Made by a program: the position numbers and the translations under genes
Notes under the pieces: generated by a model
The model's input: the letters and a program-made list of their open reading frames with translations, nothing else
Databases searched by the model: none
Told to the model about the DNA's origin: nothing
NCBI GenBank assembly: GCA_964487195.1
Contig: CAZAPV010000012.1
Location: forward strand, 1-22,017
Reading direction: 5' to 3'
Origin: CAZAPV01 sp964487195
GTDB lineage: Bacteria > Patescibacteriota > Patescibacteriia > SG8-24
Length of the DNA: 22,017 nt
Shown here: positions 7,795 through 15,555 of the stretch, piece after piece
Numbering within the stretch: the stretch's first letter is position 1
Layout of the letters: every line of letters starts with the position of its first letter

Positions 7795-9642
7795 TTACTG
7801 CACCCGCGATTTGCCGGCGGCGTCGGAGTCGGTGGTGAGATCGGTCGTGAGCGGCGGGGCGGAGAGCAGCATCGGGTCGCCGGTGAATTTGTCGGTCGCT
7901 TGGAGGATCGAACCCTCGAGCAGCGTCGGGATCTTCCCCTGTTCGTCCGGGGTCGGGGTGATCGCGAGATCGAAACTGACGTTCAGCGTTTTGATCGTCG
8001 TCGGGAGCCAGTTGAGCGTCCACGCCATTTTTCTGGATGAGGCGTCGAATTTCAGATCGCCGGCGTCGACGGTCGACATCCCGGTCCATGTCACGCCGTC
8101 CGGCAGTTCGGCGGAAAGTTTCAGGTCGGTCAGTTCGTGCAGCGAATTGGTGATTTTCCAGAAGATCCTGTAGACGGTTTTTTGTCCGACTTTCGGCGGG
8201 AGCGGGCCGGTGCCGACCGGCGTACCGTTCACGAAGTAGCGCGCCTCGGCGGCGAGCGCGGTATCCGACAACACTTTCGCGGTGATCGCCGGGGTTTTGG
8301 TGGTGCGGTTCACGTCGGCGTCGTCGATCCTGCCGATCGTCGCTTCGACCCAGCTCGTCACTTCGTAGTCGGCGACGTCCGGCGTTGGCTGCGCGACGAT
8401 CGGCAACTGGAAGTCGAGCGTCCCTTCTTCGCCGGGGCCGATCTCCGCGAGCGACGGCACCTGGCGTTTCGTCCAGGTGAGGCGGTTTTGCGTGCGGACG
8501 CCGTGCGCGCGGTCCTTCAGCGAGTTCCACTGCAGCAGCTGGTCGGGCGATGGGTCGAACACCGCGGAGAGTTGCACGTTTTTGAGCGTCGACGTGCCGG
8601 TGTTTTTATATGTCACGGCGTACCGGAGCGTGTCGCCGAAGTTGATCGGCTGGTTGCCGCTCTTGCCGTTCAGCACCATCTCCACGACGAGGTCGCCCTG
8701 CGAGACGTCGGCGCTGAACGTCGCTTCCTTCTGCAGCTGGAACTGCTGGTTCTCGTCGATGAAGCCGAGGTCGCCCTTCAGATCGATCGCGCCCTGCGCG
8801 TCGGACGCGAACGTGCCGGTGATCGCGATCGTCCCTTTGCCGTCCGGAGGGAGCGAATCGATTTTCCATTCCTGATACTGGTCATCCTCGGATTTCGGCG
8901 TCGCGGAATCGGGGATGAATTTGTCGGGGAACACCGGACGGAAACGGAGATCCTGGAACGGGCTTGCGGACGCGTTGTGGTAGCTGAACGTGAGCGTCAC
9001 TTTGTCGCCGGGGAGCACCTTGGGCGGACCGTCGACGGTGAGTTCGAGCACCGAATCGCTGATCGTCACGGTCTGCGTCGACACTTTCTGAAACTCGGAA
9101 TTGAAATCCGCGGGACGGTACGTGAGGATCGCTTGGAGGTCGAGCTGTTTGCCGAGCGGCGCGAGGAACACCCCCTGGATCGTCACCATCCCGTCCTTGC
9201 CCGGATCGATCGAGCCGATCGACCAATGGCCGTTGCCCGCTGCGGGATCGGTTTTCTGGACTTGAAACTGTTTCGGCAGCCGCACTTCGAGGTCCGCGGT
9301 GCCGAGCGGCACTTTTTCGTCGTTTTTGTATCGCACGGCGAACGTGACGAGGTCGCCGCTCTTCACGTCGGCCGGTCCTTCGATCGTCACGCGCACCCCT
9401 TCGCCGCTGAATTTTTTTTCGGGGGAGAAGAAGAAAAATCCGGCCCACGAAATCACCGCGAGCGAGGCGAGGAACACGATCAGTCCCACCGCCGCCTTTT
9501 TCATCCCGGAATGACGAGCGACGTCGAGCCGCGTCATGTCGGAGCGCCGCGTGTCATCGCCGAAGATGCCATGGAGCTCCCGTTCGATCTCTTTTTCGTG
9601 GGCGCGCCGTTTGGCGCTTTCAGGATTTTTTTTCGGGGCCAT
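7795..9642 (-). CDS. Single-pass membrane protein with repeated Ig/DUF11-like extracytoplasmic domains
   Basis: This is a 615-residue surface protein candidate. A charged cytoplasmic head (1-47) precedes one strong transmembrane helix (about 49-72). The remaining ~540 residues appear extracytoplasmic and fall into about four beta-rich units starting near 83, 188, 308 and 470. The units share a pattern of G-D-x-[VL]-x-[FY] followed by Y/W-K-N (for example SGDLVTFAVRYKN, PGDKVTLTFSYHN, FGDTLRYAVTYKN), as in DUF11/CARDB-type adhesive or scaffold domains. There are no catalytic motifs, no LPXTG signal and almost no cysteine. The start lies 3 nt after the stop of the DUF4012 gene, so the two are almost certainly cotranscribed. 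A role as a wall or surface scaffold is inference. Confidence 0.88.
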   Translation of the reverse strand: MAPKKNPESAKRRAHEKEIERELHGIFGDDTRRSDMTRLDVARHSGMKKAAVGLIVFLASLAVISWAGFFFFSPEKKFSGEGVRVTIEGPADVKSGDLVTFAVRYKNDEKVPLGTADLEVRLPKQFQVQKTDPAAGNGHWSIGSIDPGKDGMVTIQGVFLAPLGKQLDLQAILTYRPADFNSEFQKVSTQTVTISDSVLELTVDGPPKVLPGDKVTLTFSYHNASASPFQDLRFRPVFPDKFIPDSATPKSEDDQYQEWKIDSLPPDGKGTIAITGTFASDAQGAIDLKGDLGFIDENQQFQLQKEATFSADVSQGDLVVEMVLNGKSGNQPINFGDTLRYAVTYKNTGTSTLKNVQLSAVFDPSPDQLLQWNSLKDRAHGVRTQNRLTWTKRQVPSLAEIGPGEEGTLDFQLPIVAQPTPDVADYEVTSWVEATIGRIDDADVNRTTKTPAITAKVLSDTALAAEARYFVNGTPVGTGPLPPKVGQKTVYRIFWKITNSLHELTDLKLSAELPDGVTWTGMSTVDAGDLKFDASSRKMAWTLNWLPTTIKTLNVSFDLAITPTPDEQGKIPTLLEGSILQATDKFTGDPMLLSAPPLTTDLTTDSDAAGKSRVQ

Positions 9643-9645
9643 AGG

Positions 9646-11901
9646 TTATCGTTCGGCGATCATGCCGAAGAACGCGTCACGATCGAGCGTCTGCGGAATC
9701 GCGGAGGACCGCCAGACGGCGGCGTAGCCCTGCGGAAGCTCGACGGTCGAGGCGAACGTCGGCGGGTTGAGGCCGGCCTGCTTCTGCACGACGAGCGAAT
9801 ACTGGAGCCGCGGCCGGCCGTCCCCTCGGAGCCGCGCGACGATCGCGTCCAAACCTTTCTCCGGCGGGATGCGCAGCTTGATCGTGCCGGCGGGGAGGCG
9901 ATAGACGAGCGTGACGACGGAGGTTCGGCCCGGATCGGTCTGGATCCAGTTGCCGAACACCGTTTTGCCGTTCTCAATGCTCACGTCGGTGCCGGAGCCG
10001 GCGTCGGTCGTCGACGCGCCCTCTTGCGCGGCGAGCGACGCGTCATCGCGGTCGGACGGATCGGACAGTTTGAACAGTTTCGGATCAGGCGCGGCGAATC
10101 CGTCCGCGCGCACGAGCGTGCTCCCTTCGGGCGCGTACACGCGCATGTAATCGACGTTGCGCACGCCGGTGAACAGGTCGCCTTTCTTGCCGTCATGCGC
10201 GCGCGAGACGGTGAGCGTGACGATCCCGCTGCCGTCGAGGAGGATTTTCACGTCATCGCGGACGTCCTCGTGCATGACCAGGTCGGTTTTTTGTCCGGCG
10301 ATGTTCGTGTGCACGATCGCGAGATAGTCGCCGTCGGTCTGCCGCATCGCGCCGTCCCAGCCGAGCGACGCCGCCTTCGCTTCGCTGGCGTCGTCCGTGA
10401 ACCAAAACTGCAGATCTTTTTCCGCGAGCGCGCGATCGAGCGCGGCGGCGAGCTGGAGCGCGGCGGCGCCATCGGCGTGCAGGATGCGATCGAGCGCCTT
10501 CGGCGCGAGGTCGGCGATGAACTGCTTCGGTTTGTTCGCGGTCTTGTCGTAGTCGAGCTCCACCTGCGTCTGCGTTTGCAGATAGAAATTGTCCGCGGTG
10601 ATCGTCTTGCCGTACTCCGGCATGTCGATCGGACCGACGACGCCGAGCAGTTTTTCCATCAGCGATTCGTTGATCGCGATCACGCCGTCGACGGTCGGGC
10701 CGCCGCTTTTTTCGTAGAAGCGCGCGAGCTGCGACGCGGAGGTCGGGAAATCCGGATACCAGTTGGCGTCCTGGAACTGCCAGCGCGGATTGATCAGGTG
10801 GAGCGGCTGCGGCGCGTTGAGATGCAGGGCGAAATTTCCTTTGAGGTCATAGGAGCCGCCGCCCGGGATCTCCACGTGTTTGACGTTGCCGCGGTCGACG
10901 TCGACGAGCGCGAAACTGCCGATGAATCCGCCGGTCGGCCGCAGCTCGGCGTTGTTTTGGAAGACGACGAGGTAGCGCTTGGTCCCCGTTGCCCCCATCG
11001 CCGGTTCGAGCAGGTCGGCGACCGCGACCGTCTTGCGAACCGCGGCGGCGAGCGTCGGGAGCTCCGTTTTCGCGGTCTGCACCGCATCGCGGTACGCGGC
11101 GGGAACGGCGTCGGCAGATACGCGCGCGAGTTCGGCGGCGGCGCGATCAAGGTGCGGCGCGGCGTCGGCGAACGACGCGGCGAGCATCCGGAGTTTGTCG
11201 GCGGGATCGCCGGCGGTCTGGAGCGACGCGACGCCGGTCATCAGCCGTTCTCCCCCGGTTGCGGCTTCGGCGCCGGCGGCGAGCAGCTCGCTTCCCGCGG
11301 AGAGCGACGTGCCGGGCGCGAGCAGTTCGGAGACGGCGAGCGCTGGCACGATCGGCCCGAGCGATGAACGGAGATCGGCGAAACGATGTCCTGCGGCCGC
11401 GAAATCGTTTCGCGCGCCGACGAAGTCGCGGGCAACGGCGGCCGAACCGGCAGCGCGGAGCAGCGTCGCCGCCTCAACCCCTTGCGCGACGAGATCGTGT
11501 TTGCCGATGCGGAGGGCGCCGAACGATTCGGCGACCGCGAGCGGGACGACGAATAACAGCGCGACGAACGCGAGGCCCATCGCGGCGTGCCTCCACGGCT
11601 GTTCGCGCAAGAATCGTCCGGCAGTGATCGTCACCGCCTCGCCGAGCGACCGCGCTTCGTGCGGCGGAAAATCTTTCCATCCGCGCGCGTGCATCGAGAC
11701 GCGCCGCTCCTTGAATTCCGCCGCATGGAACCGCTCATCGAGGTGGCGCTGGATCCTTCCGCCGCGCGGCGCGCGTTCTTCCGGCGGCGCGTCCTCTTCC
11801 CGTTTCAAATCGATCAGATGCGGAGAAACGCCGAACCGCGCCTCGGTCGCGTCGGGGTCTTTGGTCGCGGTAGGGGAATGTTCGTGATGGAAATTACGCA
11901 T
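9646..11901 (-). CDS. DUF4012 domain membrane protein
   Basis: The 751-residue protein has a basic, Pro-rich cytoplasmic head (1-105), one transmembrane helix (about 106-125), an Ala-rich helical stalk (about 130-300), then the DUF4012 core. The core is recognised from KRYLVVFQNNAELRPTGG (308-325) continuing GFIGSFALVDV, and from DANWYPDFPTSA (about 379-390). The C-terminal part (about 530-751) is beta-rich. DUF4012 proteins often lie beside exopolysaccharide or glycosyltransferase genes; the biochemical activity is not established to my knowledge. Here the start overlaps the stop of a GT4 glycosyltransferase by 8 nt, and the gene leads straight into a surface repeat protein, consistent with a role in exporting or anchoring a surface glycan. 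Confidence 0.92.
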   Translation of the reverse strand: MRNFHHEHSPTATKDPDATEARFGVSPHLIDLKREEDAPPEERAPRGGRIQRHLDERFHAAEFKERRVSMHARGWKDFPPHEARSLGEAVTITAGRFLREQPWRHAAMGLAFVALLFVVPLAVAESFGALRIGKHDLVAQGVEAATLLRAAGSAAVARDFVGARNDFAAAGHRFADLRSSLGPIVPALAVSELLAPGTSLSAGSELLAAGAEAATGGERLMTGVASLQTAGDPADKLRMLAASFADAAPHLDRAAAELARVSADAVPAAYRDAVQTAKTELPTLAAAVRKTVAVADLLEPAMGATGTKRYLVVFQNNAELRPTGGFIGSFALVDVDRGNVKHVEIPGGGSYDLKGNFALHLNAPQPLHLINPRWQFQDANWYPDFPTSASQLARFYEKSGGPTVDGVIAINESLMEKLLGVVGPIDMPEYGKTITADNFYLQTQTQVELDYDKTANKPKQFIADLAPKALDRILHADGAAALQLAAALDRALAEKDLQFWFTDDASEAKAASLGWDGAMRQTDGDYLAIVHTNIAGQKTDLVMHEDVRDDVKILLDGSGIVTLTVSRAHDGKKGDLFTGVRNVDYMRVYAPEGSTLVRADGFAAPDPKLFKLSDPSDRDDASLAAQEGASTTDAGSGTDVSIENGKTVFGNWIQTDPGRTSVVTLVYRLPAGTIKLRIPPEKGLDAIVARLRGDGRPRLQYSLVVQKQAGLNPPTFASTVELPQGYAAVWRSSAIPQTLDRDAFFGMIAER

Positions 11902-13012
11902 GAAGATACGCCTCTTTGGTCAGGGTTGCGCAGGCGCGCCAGTCGAATCTTGCGGACCACGCTTTTCCTTTCGCTGTGAGTTCGGCGCGGAGCGATTCAT
12001 CGCCTGCCAGGTGGATGAGCGCGTTCGCGATCGCGCCGGAATTTTTCGCATCGAAGAACGATGCGGCGTCGCCGAGCGTCTCCGGAAGACAGCTCGCGTC
12101 CGAGGAAGCGACCGGAAGCCCTTTGCACATCGCTTCGAGCGGCGGCAGGCCGAACCCTTCGTGGAGCGACGGGAAAACGTAGAATTGCGCGCGTCCGTAC
12201 AGCGTCGCGAGCTCCGTCTCGCTCGCTTGGCCAAAAAACAGGACGTGATCGTCCATCCGTTTCGTCGCCGCCTCGCGCCGCAGCCGTTCGTAGAAATAAT
12301 CCGGCGCGCCGACAAGCACGAGCCGGTGATCCGGGAAGCCGCGGCGGCGGAACTCCACAAACGCGGCGAGCAGCGTTTCCAGATTCTTGTGCGGGTATGC
12401 ATTGCCGACGTACAGCAGGAACGGCGTCGCGATCGCGAGCGCCCGCGACGCGTCGCCGCGCGCGGCGGCAAGCGACGGGGAGCAGGCGAGCGGGGTCACG
12501 GTGATCTTTTTTCCGCGGGTGAACGGGAACCGTTCGCGGATGTCGTCGGCCGTGCATTTCGAGACGGCGAGGATCTCGCGCGCGTCGTAGAGTGCCCGCG
12601 CGATCACCGCGCGGTATGCCAGGAATTTGATCCCGAACAAGAGCGGCCCGAGCGTCGTCGCCCGCGTCGTCGGATGGCGCAGCAAAATCAGATCGTGGAT
12701 CGTGACGACGAACGGCTTGCGGTACAGCAGCGGGACATTGAAGTGCGTGAAGTGCATCAGATCGAGCCGATATTTCGCGAGCCAGAACGGATACAGCAGC
12801 TGTTCGCGCCAGCCGTACCACGGGAACTCCGCGAGCGCCTTCGTGAACCGCGGATTTTTCGGGACGTACTCGTCGAAGTTCGCGCGCCGGAGGAACACGA
12901 CGTAGTCGTTGTCGCGGTCGATCGTTTCGAGTTGTGCAATGAGCTCCTTCGCGTACCTCCCAAGACCTTTGCCGATCGTGCCGTAAAACCGTGCGTCAAT
13001 GCCGATGCGCAT
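11894..13012 (-). CDS. GT4-type glycosyltransferase, first gene of the DUF4012 operon
   Basis: This 372-residue GT-B glycosyltransferase transfers a sugar from a nucleotide donor to a glycan acceptor at the cytoplasmic face. The N-terminal MRIGIDARFYGTIGKGLGRYA is the acceptor-domain start with a Gly-rich loop; the donor domain has YVGNAYPHKNLETLLAA at 201-217 and PSLHEGFGLPPLEAM at 271-285, containing the EGFGLPPLE nucleotide-sugar motif of family GT4. A TTG at 13021 would add three residues, but the ATG at 13012 matches the usual family start. An extended -10 promoter lies just upstream. It is divergent from glmS. Donor and acceptor sugars cannot be told from sequence. Confidence 0.92.
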   Translation of the reverse strand: MRIGIDARFYGTIGKGLGRYAKELIAQLETIDRDNDYVVFLRRANFDEYVPKNPRFTKALAEFPWYGWREQLLYPFWLAKYRLDLMHFTHFNVPLLYRKPFVVTIHDLILLRHPTTRATTLGPLLFGIKFLAYRAVIARALYDAREILAVSKCTADDIRERFPFTRGKKITVTPLACSPSLAAARGDASRALAIATPFLLYVGNAYPHKNLETLLAAFVEFRRRGFPDHRLVLVGAPDYFYERLRREAATKRMDDHVLFFGQASETELATLYGRAQFYVFPSLHEGFGLPPLEAMCKGLPVASSDASCLPETLGDAASFFDAKNSGAIANALIHLAGDESLRAELTAKGKAWSARFDWRACATLTKEAYLHA

Positions 13013-13031
13013 AGGCGTCAATTACGCTCGA

Positions 13032-13040
13032 AGTATACCA
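13032..13040 (-). promoter_or_regulatory. Extended -10 promoter of the DUF4012 operon
   Basis: On the minus strand TGGTATACT is an extended -10 (TGn plus TATACT) with no good -35. The transcript would start near 13025, leaving a leader of only about a dozen nt. Confidence 0.6.
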
Positions 13041-13044
13041 CAGA

Positions 13045-13067
13045 AGCGTTTACGATGGATAAACGCT
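13045..13067. promoter_or_regulatory. Inverted repeat in the divergent GT/glmS promoter region, possible operator
   Basis: AGCGTTTA (13045-13052) and TAAACGCT (13060-13067) form a perfect 8-bp inverted repeat with a 7-nt centre. It sits between the two opposed promoters and overlaps the likely glmS -35, so a dimeric repressor bound there could control both directions. Confidence 0.5.
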
Positions 13068-13077
13068 GTGTTGTAAT
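13049..13077 (+). promoter_or_regulatory. Possible promoter of glmS
   Basis: TTTACG (13049-13054) and TGTAAT (13072-13077) are 17 nt apart. The predicted start is at about 13084, essentially on the glmS ATG, implying a leaderless transcript. Confidence 0.5.
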
Positions 13078-13084
13078 GAAATAT

Positions 13085-14923
13085 ATGTGCGGCATCGTCG
13101 GCTACATCGGTTCGAGGCGAGCGGAGGACGTCCTGCTCGAGGGGCTGCGGCGGCTCGAATACCGCGGGTATGACTCTGCGGGGGCGGCGACGCTTTCGAA
13201 CGGCGACCTCAAAGCGGTGAAGACCACCGGCAGAGTGGCGCTGCTCGCGGACGCGCTCACGAGGAATCCGCTCGCCGGCACCGTCGGGATCGCGCACACG
13301 CGCTGGGCGACGCACGGGGAGCCGAGCAACGAGAACGCGCATCCGCACCTCGACTGCCGCGGCACCGTCGCGGTGGCGCACAACGGGATCATCGAGAATT
13401 ACGCGCCGCTGAAACGCGGTCTCGCGGAACGCGGCCACACATTCCGGTCGGAAACCGACACCGAAGTGCTCGCGCATCTGATCGAAGAGTACGCGTCGCG
13501 CATGCCGTTCGAGGACGCCTGCTTCGCCGCGCTCGGCGACGTCACCGGCACGTTCGGCCTCGCCGCGCTGTCGACGCTCGAACCGCGGAAAATTTTCGCC
13601 GCGCGCCGCGGAAGTCCGCTCGTCGTCGGCTTGGGGAAAAACCGCGACGAATTTTTTCTCGCGTCGGACCCCGCCGCGCTGCTCGCGTACACGCGCGACG
13701 TGATCTATCTCGACGATGATGAAGCGGTGACGCTTTCGGATGACGGCGTACAGACGTTCTCCCTCGGTCGCATGCGCAAGGAGAAACCGGTCGAGACGAT
13801 CCAGTGGAGCATCGAGGAGATCGAACGCGGCGCGTTTCCGCATTTCATGCTGAAGGAAATCTTCGAACAGCCCGAGGTGATCGTGAGCGCGACGCGCGGA
13901 CGGCTGAATACTAAAGACGGACTCACGGTGCTCGGCGGACTGAAGGACGTGGAGGAGCGGCTTCGCAACGTCGATCGTATCACGATCGTCGCGTGCGGAT
14001 CCGCGTATCTCGCTGGCGCGCTCGGCGCGCTGATGATCGAGGAGTACGCCGAATTGCCGACGAAGGTGGAGCTCGCCTCCGAGTTCCGCTACCGCAAAGC
14101 GCTGCTCGATCCGAAACGGGAGGCGGTGATCGCGGTGTCGCAGAGCGGTGAGACGGCCGATACCATCGGCGCGCTGCGCGAGGCGAAAGGGAAAGGCGCA
14201 CTCGCGCTCGGTGTCGTGAACGTCGTCGGCTCGACGATCGCGCGCGACACGGACGCGGGCGTGTACACGCACGCGGGTCCGGAGATCGCGGTCGCGTCGA
14301 CCAAGGCGTTCCTCGCGCAGACGACCGTGTTCGCGCTGCTCGCGATTTTTCTCGGACGACAGCGTCGGATGTCCCAGGCGACCGGGAGTCGGATCGCCGA
14401 GGAGCTCGCCGCATTGCCGGAGAAGATCCGAAAAATCCTCGCGGAGAACGACCGCATCAAGGCGCTCGCGCGGAAGTACGCGAATTTTTCGAGCGCGCTG
14501 TATCTCGGACGAAAATACAACGCGCCGGTCGCATCCGAAGGCGCGCTCAAACTCAAAGAGATCGCGTACTTGCACGCCGAGGGATACGCCGCCGGCGAGA
14601 TGAAACACGGGCCGATCGCGCTGCTCGACGAATCGTTTCCGATCGTCGCAATCGCCACCCGCGACAGCGTTTACGAAAAGATAAAATCGAATCTCGAAGA
14701 GGCGCGCGCCCGCCACGCGCCGATCCTCGCGATCGCGAGCGAGGGTGACGAGGAGATGCTCCGGATCGCCGACGACGTCATCTTCGTTCCGCGCACGCTC
14801 GAGATGCTGTCGCCGATCATCAACGTCATCCCGCTCCAGCTGTTCGCCTATCACATGGCGGTCGCGCGCGGCGAGGACCCCGACAAGCCGCGCAATCTCG
14901 CAAAATCAGTCACCGTCGAATAA
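13085..14923 (+). CDS. glmS: Glutamine-fructose-6-phosphate aminotransferase (isomerizing)
   Basis: GlmS makes glucosamine-6-phosphate from fructose-6-phosphate and glutamine, the first step to UDP-GlcNAc for peptidoglycan and surface glycans. The 612-residue protein starts MCGIVGYIG, so the catalytic cysteine is exposed when Met is removed. The glutaminase domain shows RGYDSAG, HTRWATHGEPS and HNGIIENY. Two SIS isomerase domains follow, with CGSAYLAG from residue 304, SQSGET at 352-357 and ASTKAF, and the C-terminus ends NLAKSVTVE as in most GlmS proteins. The frame extends far upstream, but the start must be the Met before the catalytic Cys. No Shine-Dalgarno site and no glmS ribozyme are present. 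rnhB starts 2 nt after its stop. Confidence 0.98.
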   Translation: MCGIVGYIGSRRAEDVLLEGLRRLEYRGYDSAGAATLSNGDLKAVKTTGRVALLADALTRNPLAGTVGIAHTRWATHGEPSNENAHPHLDCRGTVAVAHNGIIENYAPLKRGLAERGHTFRSETDTEVLAHLIEEYASRMPFEDACFAALGDVTGTFGLAALSTLEPRKIFAARRGSPLVVGLGKNRDEFFLASDPAALLAYTRDVIYLDDDEAVTLSDDGVQTFSLGRMRKEKPVETIQWSIEEIERGAFPHFMLKEIFEQPEVIVSATRGRLNTKDGLTVLGGLKDVEERLRNVDRITIVACGSAYLAGALGALMIEEYAELPTKVELASEFRYRKALLDPKREAVIAVSQSGETADTIGALREAKGKGALALGVVNVVGSTIARDTDAGVYTHAGPEIAVASTKAFLAQTTVFALLAIFLGRQRRMSQATGSRIAEELAALPEKIRKILAENDRIKALARKYANFSSALYLGRKYNAPVASEGALKLKEIAYLHAEGYAAGEMKHGPIALLDESFPIVAIATRDSVYEKIKSNLEEARARHAPILAIASEGDEEMLRIADDVIFVPRTLEMLSPIINVIPLQLFAYHMAVARGEDPDKPRNLAKSVTVE

Positions 14924-14925
14924 GT

Positions 14926-15555
14926 ATGGTCGCGGTGCCGCTTCCGACATTCAAAGAAGAACGGGAACTGATCGGGCAGGGGATCACGATGATCGCCGGC
15001 GTGGATGAAGCGGGCTGCGGCTGCTGGGCCGGACCGGTGTACGCCGCCGCGGTGATCCTCCCGCTCGACTCGCGCATCGGATTGATCCGCGATTCCAAAA
15101 CGTTGTCGCTCGCGCAGCGTGAACGGGTCGCCGCGCAGATAAAAAATGCCGCGGCCGCATGGGCCGTCGGCACCGCCTCGTCCGAAGAGATCGATCAGAT
15201 GAACATCCGGCGCGCCGGCGCGCTCGCGATGCGACGCGCGATCGACGCGCTTCCGATCGTCCCGCAATTCGTGCTGATCGACGCGTTCAAGATCCCCGGC
15301 CTCGCGATCCCGTCAAAAAGCATCATTCACGGAGATCGATTCGTGAAATCGATCGCCGCAGCATCGGTGATCGCGAAGGTCAGCCGCGATCTTCAGATGG
15401 AAGCGCTGGATCGCGAGCATCCCGGATACGGTTTCGCGGCGCACAAAGGATACGGCACCAAGGCGCATCAGGAAGCGCTCGCGAAATTCGGACCGAGCCC
15501 GATTCACCGGCTGTCGTACGCGCCGGTGAAGAAACTGCTCATCCCAGCGAACTGA
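14926..15555 (+). CDS. rnhB: Ribonuclease HII with an altered GRG motif
   Basis: RNase HII cuts RNA in RNA-DNA hybrids and removes misinserted ribonucleotides. The 209-residue protein keeps the expected acidic residues: D27 and E28 in GVDEAG, D119 in LIDAF, and D137 in HGDRF, followed by the family segment KSIAAASVIAKVSRD. The motif after DEAG normally reads GRG, but here reads GCG (G30-C31-G32), a single-base-type change in the Arg codon. The glycines that contact the ribonucleotide are kept. The gene starts 2 nt after glmS and is probably coupled to it. Its 3' end overlaps the converging glycosyltransferase gene by 17 nt. Confidence 0.95.
   Translation: MVAVPLPTFKEERELIGQGITMIAGVDEAGCGCWAGPVYAAAVILPLDSRIGLIRDSKTLSLAQRERVAAQIKNAAAAWAVGTASSEEIDQMNIRRAGALAMRRAIDALPIVPQFVLIDAFKIPGLAIPSKSIIHGDRFVKSIAAASVIAKVSRDLQMEALDREHPGYGFAAHKGYGTKAHQEALAKFGPSPIHRLSYAPVKKLLIPAN

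Noticed and set aside
8137..11367. 1076-codon open frame on the plus strand
   Set aside because: It lies opposite two well-supported minus-strand genes, its translation is Arg/Glu/His-biased low-complexity sequence without motifs, and high GC makes such antisense frames common.
13013..13021. TTG start of the GT4 gene
   Set aside because: The ATG at 13012 gives the usual MRIGIDAR start; the TTG lacks a ribosome binding site.
11900..13084. Upstream 395 codons of the open frame that continues into glmS
   Set aside because: GlmS must start at the Met before the catalytic Cys; the upstream part is antisense to the GT4 gene and has no protein-like pattern.
13013..13084. glmS riboswitch/ribozyme
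   Set aside because: The 72-nt gap is too short for the ribozyme and is occupied by promoters; no pseudoknot core is visible.
13022..14854. 610-codon minus-strand frame opposite glmS
   Set aside because: Shadow of glmS; residue composition is typical of antisense GC-rich frames.
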